64,000 bases of DNA, from positions 620,001 through 684,000 of the forward strand of contig CAVZEV010000005.1 of NCBI GenBank assembly GCA_963774405.1, written 5' to 3'. This document shows, piece after piece, positions 16,419-25,119 of the stretch (positions are counted from its first letter, which is position 1; each line of letters starts with the position of its first letter). A program made the position numbers and the translations under genes. Under the pieces are notes generated by a model that saw only the letters and a list, made by a program, of their open reading frames with translations, did no database searches and was not told where the DNA came from. The stretch comes from VRUE01 sp963774405. Lineage in GTDB: Bacteria; Actinomycetota; Thermoleophilia; Solirubrobacterales; 70-9.

Positions 16419-17871
16419 CTACCAGCGGCTGGTGATGACCTTCTTTCGCGTGTAGAAGTCGACCGCGTCGGTTCCGTTGGCGTGCAGGTCTCCGTCGATC
16501 GAGTCGTTCCAACCGGCGAAGGGGAACCAGGCGACGGGAGCGGGGACGCCGACGTTGACGCCGAGCATTCCGGCCCGAGCCTCGTAGCGGTAGCGGCGGG
16601 CCGCCGCGCCCGACTGCGTGAAGATCGCTCCGGCGTTGCCGTATCGCGAGCCGTTGAGGAAGGAGAGCGCGGCGTCCAGGTCATCGACCTCGATCAAGGT
16701 CAGCAGCGGGCCGAAGAGCTCGTCGCGGGCGAGTTCGGACTCCGGGTCGGAGACGGCGACGATCGTCGGGCCGAGGAAAGTTCCCGCGGGCCCGGCGTCG
16801 CCCTGGCCGTCGAGGATCATCTCGGTGCCCTCGTCCTCGCCGGCGCGGCGGATCGCCTCGGCGACCCTCTCGCGTGCCGCCGCGGAGACCATCGGGCAGA
16901 CATCGGTCGCCGGGTCCTCGCCGGGCCCGACGGTCAGCGCCGAGGCGGCCGCCACCAATGCCTCGCGCACCTCGGCCCGTCGTGCGCCATCGCCGACGAC
17001 GACGCAGACCGAGCCCGCCAGGCAGCGCTGGCCCGCGGCGCCGAAGGCCGAGCCCATGATCGCCGGCATCGCCCGGTCGAGGTCGGCGTCGGGCATCACG
17101 ACCAGCGAGTTCTTCGCCCCGCCCAGCGCCTGGACGCGCTTGCCGGTTCGGACCGCGCCTTCGGCGACGATGCGGGCCGTCTCGGCACGGCCGACGAAGG
17201 AGATCGCGTCGATGCCCGGGGTCCTCGAGGATCGCGGTGACGGCGTCGCGCCCGCCGTGAACGAGGTTGACGACGCCGGGCGGGATCTCCTCGATCGCGG
17301 CGACGATCTCGACGATCAGCTGCGCCGGGCGCGGGCCCTGCTCGGAGGGCTTGAGGATGAAGGAGTTGCCGCAGGCGATCGCGTAGGGCAGGAACCAGAG
17401 CGGGATCATCGCCGGAAAGTTGAACGGCGTGATCGCGGCGACGACGCCGACCGGCTGGCGCACGAGCTCGACGTCGACGCCCTCGGCCACCCCCTCCAGC
17501 GTCTCGCCCTTGAGCAGGTGGGGGATCGCCGCGGCGGACTCGACCGACTCGATCCCGCGGCCGACCTCGCCGTCGGCGTCGTCCCGCGTCTTGCCCATGT
17601 CGGCGGTGACCAGCCCGACCAGCTCCTCGCGCCGCGCCAGCAGTCCCTCGCGCAGCGCCAGCACCGCGCGCGCCCGCCGCTGCGGCGGCACCGTCCGCCA
17701 CCGCGGCTGCGCCGTCCTCGCCGCCTCGACCGCGGCGCGCACCTCGCTCGCCCCCGAGAGCGGCACCTCGGCCAGGACCTCGCCCGTGGCGGGGTCGACG
17801 TCCGCCAGCGTCTCGACTCCCGCGGCGGCTCGCCACTCCCCACCGACGTAGTTCGCGAGTCGAGCGCTCAT
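16419..17871 (-). CDS. mmsA: Methylmalonate/malonate-semialdehyde dehydrogenase (CoA-acylating), one frameshift
   Basis: NAD-dependent aldehyde dehydrogenase turning methylmalonate or malonate semialdehyde into propionyl- or acetyl-CoA. Diagnostic are AAITPFNFPAMIPLWFLPYA, GNSFILKPSEQ and GVVNLVHGGRDAV; the catalytic cysteine is in AAGQRCLAGS. The frame breaks at 17215-17220: a CCC run should be CC, after which IDAISFVGRAETAR and ADLDRAMPAIM read on normally to KKVITSRW. With the repair it is about 483 aa, full length. ATGA overlap with potC puts it last in the pot operon, fitting breakdown of beta-alanine derived from spermidine/propanediamine. Sequencing error is likelier than a pseudogene. 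Confidence 0.85.
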
Positions 17872-18743
17872 GCGGCGGCGGTGGCAGGCGGGGCGGGAGG
17901 GGCCGGCAGCGACGAGGTGCCCTCCTGCTCGGGGCGCACCGAGGCCATCCGTTCCGCCCGCCGCTGCTGCAGCACGGTGAACCCCATCGCCAGCACGGTG
18001 ACGCCAAAGAGGATCATCGCGATCACGTTGACCTCGACCGGAATGCCGCGCTGGGCGGCGCCGTAGATGTAGAGCGGGAAGGTCACGGTCGTGCCCGAGT
18101 TGAAGTTGGAGATTACGAAGTCGTCGATCGAGAGGGCGAAGGCGAGCAGGGCGCCGCCGAGGATGCCGGGCATGATCAGCGGCAGGGTCACCAGGCGGAA
18201 GGTCTGCAGCGGGTTGGCGCCCAGATCCTGGGCCGCCTCCTCGAGGTTGCGGTCGAAGCCGATCAGGCGCGAGCGCACGACGACGACGACGAAGCTGATG
18301 CAGAACATCACGTGGGCGATGAGCAGCGTCTGGAACCCGAGGTTCGGGGTGCTGAGGATGATGAAGAAGGAGAGCAGCGAGGCGCCCATGACGATCTCCG
18401 GCGTCGCCATCGGCACGACGATCAGCAGGTTCGCCAAGTGCCTGCCGTGGAACTTGTGACGGACAAGGGCGACCGCCATCGCCGTCCCGATCACGGTTGA
18501 GATCAGCGTTGCCAGCAGCGCCAGCCTGAGACTGGTGAAGAGGGCCGAGTTGAGTTCGGGGATGCCGAAGGCGTTCTGCCAGTGCTTGAGGGTGAAGCCG
18601 ACCCAGGTGAAGTTGAACTTGCCCGCCGGGTCGTTGAACGAGAAGACGAAGATCACCGCGATCGGGACCAGCATGAAGGCGACCACCAGGCCCGCGACGA
18701 TGTTGACAGCGTGCTCGCGCAGCCAGCGCCAGGTACCCCTCAC
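17868..18743 (-). CDS. potC: Spermidine/putrescine ABC transporter permease PotC
   Basis: Inner-membrane permease of the polyamine importer, about 291 aa with six hydrophobic segments. The EAA loop reads EEAAQDLGANPLQTFRLVTL, the ATPase contact. The sequence DFVISNFNSGTTVTFPLYIY is highly typical of PotC. I chose GTG 18743 (VRGTWRWLREHAVN), which overlaps the potB stop by 4 bp; the longer open frame beyond it crosses potB and is not real. The C-terminus has an Ala/Pro-rich tail. Confidence 0.92.
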   Translation of the reverse strand: MRGTWRWLREHAVNIVAGLVVAFMLVPIAVIFVFSFNDPAGKFNFTWVGFTLKHWQNAFGIPELNSALFTSLRLALLATLISTVIGTAMAVALVRHKFHGRHLANLLIVVPMATPEIVMGASLLSFFIILSTPNLGFQTLLIAHVMFCISFVVVVVRSRLIGFDRNLEEAAQDLGANPLQTFRLVTLPLIMPGILGGALLAFALSIDDFVISNFNSGTTVTFPLYIYGAAQRGIPVEVNVIAMILFGVTVLAMGFTVLQQRRAERMASVRPEQEGTSSLPAPPAPPATAAA

Positions 18744-19594
18744 GGCAGGTCCTCTCCCATCAGCGACTCCGAGCCGGCGAAGCGGATGTAGACGATCACC
18801 ACGGCCATGATCAGCGCCATCAGCACGAATGAGAGCGCCGCCGCGGCCGGATAGTCGAGCTGGGTCTTGAAGAGCGACTGGATCACGTTGCCGATCATCT
18901 GGTTGCCGGCGCCGCCGAGGAACTGGGCGTTGACGTAATCGCCGGTCGCGGGGATGAAGGTGAGCAGCGTCCCGGCGACGATCCCCGGCGCCGAGAGCGG
19001 CAGCGTCACCCGCAGGAAGGCCTGGCGCGAGGACGCGTAAAGATCCTTCGCAGCCTCGATCAGGCGCTCGTCGATCTGCTCGAGGGTGGCGTAGATCGGC
19101 AGGACCATGAAGGGCAGGTAGTTGTAGGTGAGGCCGGCGATCACCGCCGGGCCGGTGGCGAGGATGTGGCCGCTGGGTGCCAGGCCGATCGCGTGGAGGA
19201 ATTCGGTCACCGGGCTTTCGTCGGCGAGGATCGTCTCCCAGGCGAGCGTGCGGATCAGGTAGGTGGTGAAGAACGGCGCGACCACGGCAAAGAGCAGCGC
19301 GTTGCGCCACTTCCCGGCTCGGAAGGCGATCGTGTAAGCGAGCGGGTAGGCGGCCCCCAGGCAGATCAGCGTGGCCAGGCCCGAGTAGAGGAAAGAGCGC
19401 ACGAATTGCGTGTCGTAGAGCGAGAGCGCATCGGAGTAGTTACCCCATTCCCAGTTGAAGCTGAGGCTGCCGACCACGCCCGACTCGAGCGAGAGGTACC
19501 CCATGTAGAAAAGGGGTACGACGAAGAAGAGCAGCAGCCAGATCGTCCCCGGGCCGAGCAGGAGGTAGGGGACGATCCGGCGCCGCTTGCTCAT
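18740..19594 (-). CDS. potB: Spermidine/putrescine ABC transporter permease PotB
   Basis: A 284-aa permease partner of PotC. It opens with PYLLLGPGTIWLLLFFVVPL (first membrane segment) and has the conserved EAA motif LIEAAKDLYASSRQAFLRVT. The segment YNYLPFMVLPIYATLEQID is characteristic of PotB/PotH. It is one base from the end of potD and overlaps potC by 4 bp, so the permeases are translationally coupled. Substrate range (putrescine or spermidine) cannot be read from sequence. Confidence 0.92.
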   Translation of the reverse strand: MSKRRRIVPYLLLGPGTIWLLLFFVVPLFYMGYLSLESGVVGSLSFNWEWGNYSDALSLYDTQFVRSFLYSGLATLICLGAAYPLAYTIAFRAGKWRNALLFAVVAPFFTTYLIRTLAWETILADESPVTEFLHAIGLAPSGHILATGPAVIAGLTYNYLPFMVLPIYATLEQIDERLIEAAKDLYASSRQAFLRVTLPLSAPGIVAGTLLTFIPATGDYVNAQFLGGAGNQMIGNVIQSLFKTQLDYPAAAALSFVLMALIMAVVIVYIRFAGSESLMGEDLP

Positions 19595-19595
19595 C

Positions 19596-20735
19596 TCAGC
19601 CGTTGAGGACCGCGTTCCAGGCCCGCGTCACGGGCTCTTCATCTTCCGCGGAGAGCTGCGCCTGGCTGAAGCAGCCCTTGGTGAATTCGGCGCTGGGGAA
19701 GATCAGGTCGCTCTTGGCCAGTTCGGGTTCAGTCTTTTCGAAGATCTGCTGCACGCCTTTCACCGGCGTCACGTAGTTGACGTATTCGGCGATCTTCGCC
19801 TGGTTCTTGGGCACGTAGACGTAGTTCATCCAGGCCTCGGCCGCGGTCGGGTTCGGCGCCCCGACCGGGATCACCATGTTGTCCGACCAGAGGCTGCATC
19901 CCTGCGTCGGCACGCGGAATTCGATGTTCGGGTTTTCCGCCTGCAGCTGCACGGCATCGCCCGACCAGCCGATCGCCGCGACCACGTCGCCGCTGCTCAG
20001 GTCGCGCGTGTAGTCGTTGCCGGTGAAGCGTCGGATCTGTCCCGATTCGACCCCACCCTTGATTTTCGCGATCGCCTTCATCCAGTCAGCTTCGGTTGCT
20101 TCTTCGGGATTGACCCCTTCGCAGGACATCACCAGCGGCACGGTTTCGCGCAGTTCGCTGAGGAAGTCGACCTTGCCCTTGTACCGGGAGTCGAAGAGAT
20201 CGCAGATCGAGCGCACGTTGGGCGCCAGGTCGGTGCGCACCACCAGGCCACCCATACCGCTCTGCCAGGGCACGCTGAATTCCCGGTTCGGATCGAAGCC
20301 CGGGTGGCGCAGGGACGGGACGAGGTTCTTCTCCACTTCGGGCATCCCCGACTTGTCGACCGTCTGCAGGTAGCCGAGATCACGCATCTTCTTCGCCATC
20401 CAGTCGGTGACGACGAAGATGCTGCGCCCGCCGCTTTCGCCCTGTTCGAGCAGCGGCTGCACCTTGCCGAAGAATTCGGCGTTGTCGTTGACGTCTTCGA
20501 TGTACTTGACGCTGATCCCGGTCGCCTTCTCGAAGTTGGCGACCGTGCCGTTACTGCCCGGGTCGATGTAGAGCGGCCAGTTGGAGATCGTCAGCTTGCC
20601 GGAGGGTTTGCCTTCCACCGTCACTGTGCCCGCTCCGCCGCCTCCGCCGCTGCCGCAGGCCGCCAGGCCCACCGCCAAAACGACCACCGCGACGGCGATT
20701 GCCGCGACTCGCATACTCCTGGGTTTCCGCTCCAT
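19596..20735 (-). CDS. potD: Polyamine-binding lipoprotein PotD/PotF-like
   Basis: Extracytoplasmic solute-binding protein, family 1 (PotD). The signal peptide ends in a lipobox, VGLAACGSGGGGG, so it is tethered at Cys26 or nearby. The mature domain starts LTISNWPLYIDPG and contains FEKATGISVKYIEDVNDNAE, then FVVTDWMAKKMRDLGYLQTV and VPWQSGMGGLVVRTD as in PotD/PotF. Aromatic and acidic residues such as Trp in SNWPLY and ATDW are typical amine ligands. It has its own Shine-Dalgarno and follows potA by 6 bp. Confidence 0.92.
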   Translation of the reverse strand: MERKPRSMRVAAIAVAVVVLAVGLAACGSGGGGGAGTVTVEGKPSGKLTISNWPLYIDPGSNGTVANFEKATGISVKYIEDVNDNAEFFGKVQPLLEQGESGGRSIFVVTDWMAKKMRDLGYLQTVDKSGMPEVEKNLVPSLRHPGFDPNREFSVPWQSGMGGLVVRTDLAPNVRSICDLFDSRYKGKVDFLSELRETVPLVMSCEGVNPEEATEADWMKAIAKIKGGVESGQIRRFTGNDYTRDLSSGDVVAAIGWSGDAVQLQAENPNIEFRVPTQGCSLWSDNMVIPVGAPNPTAAEAWMNYVYVPKNQAKIAEYVNYVTPVKGVQQIFEKTEPELAKSDLIFPSAEFTKGCFSQAQLSAEDEEPVTRAWNAVLNG

Positions 20736-20741
20736 CGTTCC

Positions 20742-21902
20742 TCACCCTCTTGTCGTTGGTTGAAGCTCGTCTTCGCTGTCCCCGCTGCGTTCCTCGCCGC
20801 TGCCGGGCGAGGGGCGGACCAGGTGCATGTGCCCGGGCTCCCAGCTCAGCTCCACCCGAGCCCCCCCGCCGGGCAGCCGTTGCCGTTCCTCCTCGTCGGT
20901 GTTGGGGATCAGGACGGTCATTCGCACGTCGTCGCCCAGGTCGACCGCGATCTGGGTCGAGGTGCCGAGGTACAGCGAGCTCTCGACCACGCCCTCGACT
21001 CGCGGCAGCCCGTTCGAGCCGACCTCCTCCCTGCCGATCGTCGCAACCCGCAGCTTCTCCGGCCGAACCACGGCGTGGCAGCGCTCGCCGGTGTTCAGAC
21101 CGTCGGTGCCGGCTTGCACGGTTGGTCCCTGGTCCAGCTTCACCTCGCCGGCGCTCGCGACGGTCGCCGGCATCAGGTTGGAGACGCCGATGAAACCGGC
21201 GACGAAGGTGGTCGCAGGTTGCTCGTAGACCTCCTCGGGCGTGCCGACCTGCTCGACCCGGCCGCGGTTCATAACCGCGATCCGGTCGCTCATCGTCAGC
21301 GCCTCCTCCTGATCGTGGGTGACGTAGACGAAGGTGATCCCGACCTCGCGCTGGATTCGCTTCAGCTCCACCTGCAGGCCCTTGCGCAGCTTCAGGTCAA
21401 GCGCCCCGAGCGGCTCGTCGAGCAGCAGCACCTTGGGCAGGTTGACCAGGGCTCGGGCCAAGGCGACGCGCTGCTGCATGCCGCCAGAGAGTTGGGCCGG
21501 GCGGCGCTTCGCCTCGGCGGCCAGCCCGACCCGCTGAAGCTCGGCGGCAACCCGTTCGGCGATCTCGCTCTTCGCGATGTGCTTGCGCCGCAGCCCGAAG
21601 CCGACGTTGTCCTCGACGCTGAGGTGAGGGAAGAGGGCGTAGCTCTGGAAGACGGTGTTGGTCGGCCGGCGATGCGGCGGCTCCTCTGCCACGTCGGTGC
21701 CCTCGATCCGGATCTCGCCCTCGCTGGGTCGCTCGAAGCCGGCGATCATGCGCAGCGTCGTCGTCTTGCCGCAGCCGCTGGGCCCGAGCAGGGTGAAGAA
21801 TTCGCCGCTGCCGAAGCTGAGGTTCAGGCCATCGACGGCGACGAAGTCACCGAAACGCTTTGTGACACCCAGCAACTCGACGCTTTGTACAGCTGACCCC
21901 AT
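20742..21902 (-). CDS. potA: Polyamine ABC transporter ATP-binding protein PotA
   Basis: ATPase that powers polyamine uptake. Walker A GPSGCGKTT at 40-48, Q-loop in FQSYALFPHLSV, signature LSGGMQQRVALARAL, Walker B VLLLDEPLGALD and the H-loop VTHDQEEAL are all intact. The C-terminal 120 residues form the TOBE/MOP-like regulatory domain. It is first of the potADBC-mmsA operon. Divergent to the aminotransferase operon across a 260-bp region holding a perfect palindrome. Confidence 0.93.
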   Translation of the reverse strand: MGSAVQSVELLGVTKRFGDFVAVDGLNLSFGSGEFFTLLGPSGCGKTTTLRMIAGFERPSEGEIRIEGTDVAEEPPHRRPTNTVFQSYALFPHLSVEDNVGFGLRRKHIAKSEIAERVAAELQRVGLAAEAKRRPAQLSGGMQQRVALARALVNLPKVLLLDEPLGALDLKLRKGLQVELKRIQREVGITFVYVTHDQEEALTMSDRIAVMNRGRVEQVGTPEEVYEQPATTFVAGFIGVSNLMPATVASAGEVKLDQGPTVQAGTDGLNTGERCHAVVRPEKLRVATIGREEVGSNGLPRVEGVVESSLYLGTSTQIAVDLGDDVRMTVLIPNTDEEERQRLPGGGARVELSWEPGHMHLVRPSPGSGEERSGDSEDELQPTTRG

Positions 21903-22162
21903 TCCCTCCTCCTAACCCGGACGCCAGATTGGAGTCTCATATGACCCTAGCGCGGCGGAATGGCGGACTCCTCCAAAAATGGTGATGCCGACGATAGGCG
22001 GCCAGCCGGTTTGCACAAGTGGCAGATGTCCCAAATCGCCGCGATTTCCTTGTACGCTTCGTATAAGTCCTGAAGGCATTATTGCCCAGCCGAACATTGA
22101 GAGTGCGCTATACCAGTTCTAGCGTTGTCCACGGTGTCGAAGCTTCAGAAGGAGAGATCAAG
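21903..22162. promoter_or_regulatory. Divergent promoter region with a 15-bp palindrome
   Basis: No gene seen. It separates potA (minus) from the aminotransferase-pucR-ald-gabD operon (plus) and is AT-richer than its surroundings. A perfect palindrome AAATCGC-C-GCGATTT lies at 22033-22047. TTGTACGCTTCGTATAAG (22050-22067) may include promoter elements. Given that PucR is encoded in the plus-strand operon, this is the obvious candidate operator. Shine-Dalgarno AAGGAGAG (22149-22156) precedes the ATG at 22163. Confidence 0.55.
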
Positions 22163-23554
22163 ATGGCCGTAGCCTCACGACCCGACTCGGAGAGGGCGCT
22201 GAGCGGCGACTTGCAGGAAAACGCCCGCCGCCACCTCTGGATGCACTTCTCGCGGATGGGCTCCTACAGCGCCGACCACGAGATCCCGATCATCGAGCGC
22301 GCCGAGGGCTGCTACGTCTACGACGACCACGGCAAGCGCTACCTCGACGGCCTCTCCGGGCTCTTCTGCGTCAACGCCGGTCACGGCCGCACCGAGATCG
22401 GCGAAGCGGCCGCCCGCCAGGTCTCAGAGCTCGACTTCTACACGCTCTGGAGCTACGCCCATCCGCGCGCGATCGAACTCGCCACCCGGCTCGCCGGGCT
22501 CGCCCCCGGCGACCTCAACCGCGTCTTCTTCACCTCCGGTGGATCGGAGTCGGTCGAGTCGGCGCTGAAGCTGGCGCGCAACTACCACCGGGCGCTCGGC
22601 AAAGGCCAGAAGCACAAGGTGATCGCCCGCGAGATCGCCTACCACGGCACCTCGCTGGGAGCGCTCTCGGCGACCGGCATCACCGAGCTGCGCTCGCAGT
22701 TCGAGCCGCTCGTCCCCGGTGGCTGCCACGTGCCCAACACCAACCTCTACCGCTGGCCCGAGGATCGTCACCCACTCTGGGCGGCGACGGCGATCGAGGA
22801 GCGGATCCAGTTCGAGGGGCCGGAGACGGTCGCCGCCGTGATCCTCGAGCCGGTGCAGAACGCCGGTGGCTGCTTCGTCCCGCCCGACGGCTACTTCGAG
22901 CGCGTGCGCGAGATCTGCGACCGCTACGACGTGCTGATGATCTCCGACGAGGTGATCTGCGCCTGGGGCCGGCTCGGCCACTACTTCGGCTGCGAACGCT
23001 TCGGTTACGTGCCCGACCTGATCACGGTCGCCAAGGGGCTGACCTCGGCCTACGCGCCGATGGGCGCGGTGATCGCCTCCGACGCCGTAGCGGCGCCGTT
23101 CATGGAGGGCGACGCCTCCTTCTCGCACGGCTTCACCTTCGCCGGCCACCCGCTCTCCTCGGCGATGGCGATGGCCAACCTCGACATCTTCGAGCGCGAG
23201 GACCTCTGCGGCCACGTGCTGGCCAAGGAAGGCGAGTTCCGCCAGATGCTGGAGTCGCTGCGCGACCTGCCGATCGTCGGCGACGTGCGCGGCGCCGGCT
23301 ACTTCCACGCGATCGAGATGGTCAAGGACCGCGAGACCAAGGAGAGCTTCAACGAGGAGGAGTCCGAGGATTTGCTGCGCGGCTTCCTCTCCGGCGAGCT
23401 CTACAAGCGCGGGCTGATCTGTCGCGCCGACGACCGCGGCGACCCGGTGATCCAGCTGGCGCCGCCGCTGATCGCCGACAGCGAGCAGTTCGAAGAGATC
23501 CACGACGTGCTGCACGGCGTGCTGACCGAGGCCTGGGAGCGGGTCCGGAAGTAG
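22163..23554 (+). CDS. Class III omega-aminotransferase (polyamine/beta-alanine-pyruvate type)
   Basis: PLP enzyme moving an amino group from an omega-amine to pyruvate or a 2-oxoacid. HGTSLGALS and FTSGGSESVESALKLARNY bind the cofactor phosphate. DEVICAWGR contains the PLP-N1 Asp (about 262), and AKGLTSAYAPMGA contains Lys291 that forms the Schiff base. At 463 aa it matches SpuC-like putrescine aminotransferases and beta-alanine-pyruvate transaminases. I chose the ATG at 22163 because of the strong AAGGAGAG 7 nt upstream; the frame is open further back. Heading the plus-strand operon opposite potA, it probably starts polyamine or beta-alanine catabolism. Confidence 0.88.
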   Translation: MAVASRPDSERALSGDLQENARRHLWMHFSRMGSYSADHEIPIIERAEGCYVYDDHGKRYLDGLSGLFCVNAGHGRTEIGEAAARQVSELDFYTLWSYAHPRAIELATRLAGLAPGDLNRVFFTSGGSESVESALKLARNYHRALGKGQKHKVIAREIAYHGTSLGALSATGITELRSQFEPLVPGGCHVPNTNLYRWPEDRHPLWAATAIEERIQFEGPETVAAVILEPVQNAGGCFVPPDGYFERVREICDRYDVLMISDEVICAWGRLGHYFGCERFGYVPDLITVAKGLTSAYAPMGAVIASDAVAAPFMEGDASFSHGFTFAGHPLSSAMAMANLDIFEREDLCGHVLAKEGEFRQMLESLRDLPIVGDVRGAGYFHAIEMVKDRETKESFNEEESEDLLRGFLSGELYKRGLICRADDRGDPVIQLAPPLIADSEQFEEIHDVLHGVLTEAWERVRK

Positions 23555-23562
23555 GCGGTCTC

Positions 23563-25119
23563 GTGCTCACCGTCCAAAGCCTGCTTGACGAACTCGATCT
23601 CGCGCTGGCAGCGGGCGCTCAAGCGGCCGAAGCGCCGGTGCGCTGGGTTCACATCTCCGAGCTCGATGACCCGACCCCGTGGCTATCCGGCGGCGAGCTG
23701 ATGCTGACCACCGGGATCCCGCTGGGCAGCGCCGCCAAGCAGCGGGCCTTCGTCAAGCTGCTCGCCGACCACAATCTCGCCGGGCTCGGCTTCGGCACCG
23801 GCTTCACCCACGACTCGCTGCCCAAAGCGCTGGTCCAGGAGGCGGAGAAGCGCGACTTCCCGCTCTTCGAGGTGCCCTACTCGACGCCCTTCATCGCGAT
23901 CACCGAGAAGGCCTTCGCCCGCCTCGTCAACGAGCAGTACGAGGTCTTGCAGCGCGGCATCGCCGTGCAGCGGCGGCTCGAGCGCCTGGTCCTCGAAGAG
24001 CGCGGCCTGGAGGAGATCGTGGCGACGATCGCCTCGGCGGTCGGCGGCACGGTGGCGATCCTCGGTGGCCGTGGCGAGCGCCTCGCCGGGCGCGGCTTCC
24101 GCCGCGAGCTCTCCGCCGAGGCGGTCAACGCGATCCGCGAGGAAGCGCTGCGCCACACCGCCGACGGACACCCCTTCGTGCCATCGCACCCAGCTGTGGC
24201 GGGCCGGGCTCTAGCCCACCCGGTGATCTCACCGGGTGGGGGCCCGCCCCAGGCCTGGGTCGTGATCGTGCGCGACTCCGGCGGCCTCGGTGACTTCGAG
24301 CGGCTGATCCTGCAGCAGGCGGTCGCGGTGGTGGCACTGGAGCTGATGCGCCGCCGCGTCGCCCGCGAGACCGAGCGCCGCCTCGCCGGCGACGTCCTCG
24401 CCGGGGCGCTGGGCGGGCGGCTCGAGCCCTCCGAGCTGCGCCGCCGGCTCGAGCCGTTCGGGATCGGCGACGAGGCCGCGGTCCTGGTCTTCGACCTCGA
24501 CGACCCCGCCGCGGCCGAGGCGACCCTGGAGCGGGCGCTCGCCGCCGACGCCTGCCCCGCCGTGGTCGCGCCGCACGCCAGCGGTCGCCGCGAGCTGCTC
24601 TGCGCCGTCGTCGACGCCGCCGACCGCGACCCGGTCGACCTCGCCGCCGACGCCCGCAAGGCTCTGGTCAAAGAGCGCGGCGCGGTTCGCGCCGCGGCCA
24701 GCCGGCCGGCGCCGCCGGAGAACCTGCGCCACTCCTTCCACGAGGCCCGCTGTGCCCTGGAGGCAACCGCGATCGACAACGGCGCTGCCCCCGAGGTGGC
24801 CTCCTGGCGCGATCTCGGCGCCTTCACCCTGCTGCTCTCGATCCAGGACGACGAGGCGCTGAAGCTCTACTGCGACAGCGTGCTGGGCCCGATTGAGAGT
24901 GGCGACGAGGAGTACGGCGGCGAGCTGCTGCGCTCGCTCGAGGCCTTCATCGAGCAGAACGGCCAGTGGGAGAAAGCGGCCCGCGAGGTCTACTGCCACC
25001 GCCACACGCTGCGCTACCGGATGCGCAAAGTCGAAGAGCTGACCGGCCGCGACCTCTCGCGCGCCCACGACCGGATCGAGTTCTGGCTGGCAATTCGAGC
25101 GAGGGAGCTGGTCGCGTGA
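23563..25119 (+). CDS. PucR-family transcriptional regulator
   Basis: The N-terminal PucR domain (residues 1-125) includes VRWVHISELDDPTPWLSGGE and LMLTTG. A GGDEF-like/CdaR middle region (about 270-400) follows, and a C-terminal HTH (about 460-510) reads GQWEKAAREVYCHRHTLRYR plus MRKVEELTGRDL. At 518 aa it is full length. Regulators of this type usually activate purine, amine or amino-acid catabolic genes in response to substrate; here it is co-operonic with the enzymes it probably controls. It begins GTG 9 bp after the aminotransferase. A 12-bp-arm inverted repeat lies inside the gene at 24215-24240. Confidence 0.9.
   Translation: MLTVQSLLDELDLALAAGAQAAEAPVRWVHISELDDPTPWLSGGELMLTTGIPLGSAAKQRAFVKLLADHNLAGLGFGTGFTHDSLPKALVQEAEKRDFPLFEVPYSTPFIAITEKAFARLVNEQYEVLQRGIAVQRRLERLVLEERGLEEIVATIASAVGGTVAILGGRGERLAGRGFRRELSAEAVNAIREEALRHTADGHPFVPSHPAVAGRALAHPVISPGGGPPQAWVVIVRDSGGLGDFERLILQQAVAVVALELMRRRVARETERRLAGDVLAGALGGRLEPSELRRRLEPFGIGDEAAVLVFDLDDPAAAEATLERALAADACPAVVAPHASGRRELLCAVVDAADRDPVDLAADARKALVKERGAVRAAASRPAPPENLRHSFHEARCALEATAIDNGAAPEVASWRDLGAFTLLLSIQDDEALKLYCDSVLGPIESGDEEYGGELLRSLEAFIEQNGQWEKAAREVYCHRHTLRYRMRKVEELTGRDLSRAHDRIEFWLAIRARELVA
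24215..24240. repeat. Perfect hairpin inside the pucR coding sequence
   Basis: CCCACCCGGTGA (24215-24226), a 2-nt TC spacer, then TCACCGGGTGGG (24229-24240). It encodes AHPVISPGG in a loop between the PucR N-domain and the middle region. It may be a small palindromic insertion tolerated in a linker, or chance in GC-rich DNA. Confidence 0.7.

Noticed and set aside
17868..19310. A longer permease reading frame running beyond potC into potB
   Set aside because: Its upstream half is a shifted reading of potB. The GTG at 18743 with 4-bp overlap gives the proper PotC N-terminus.
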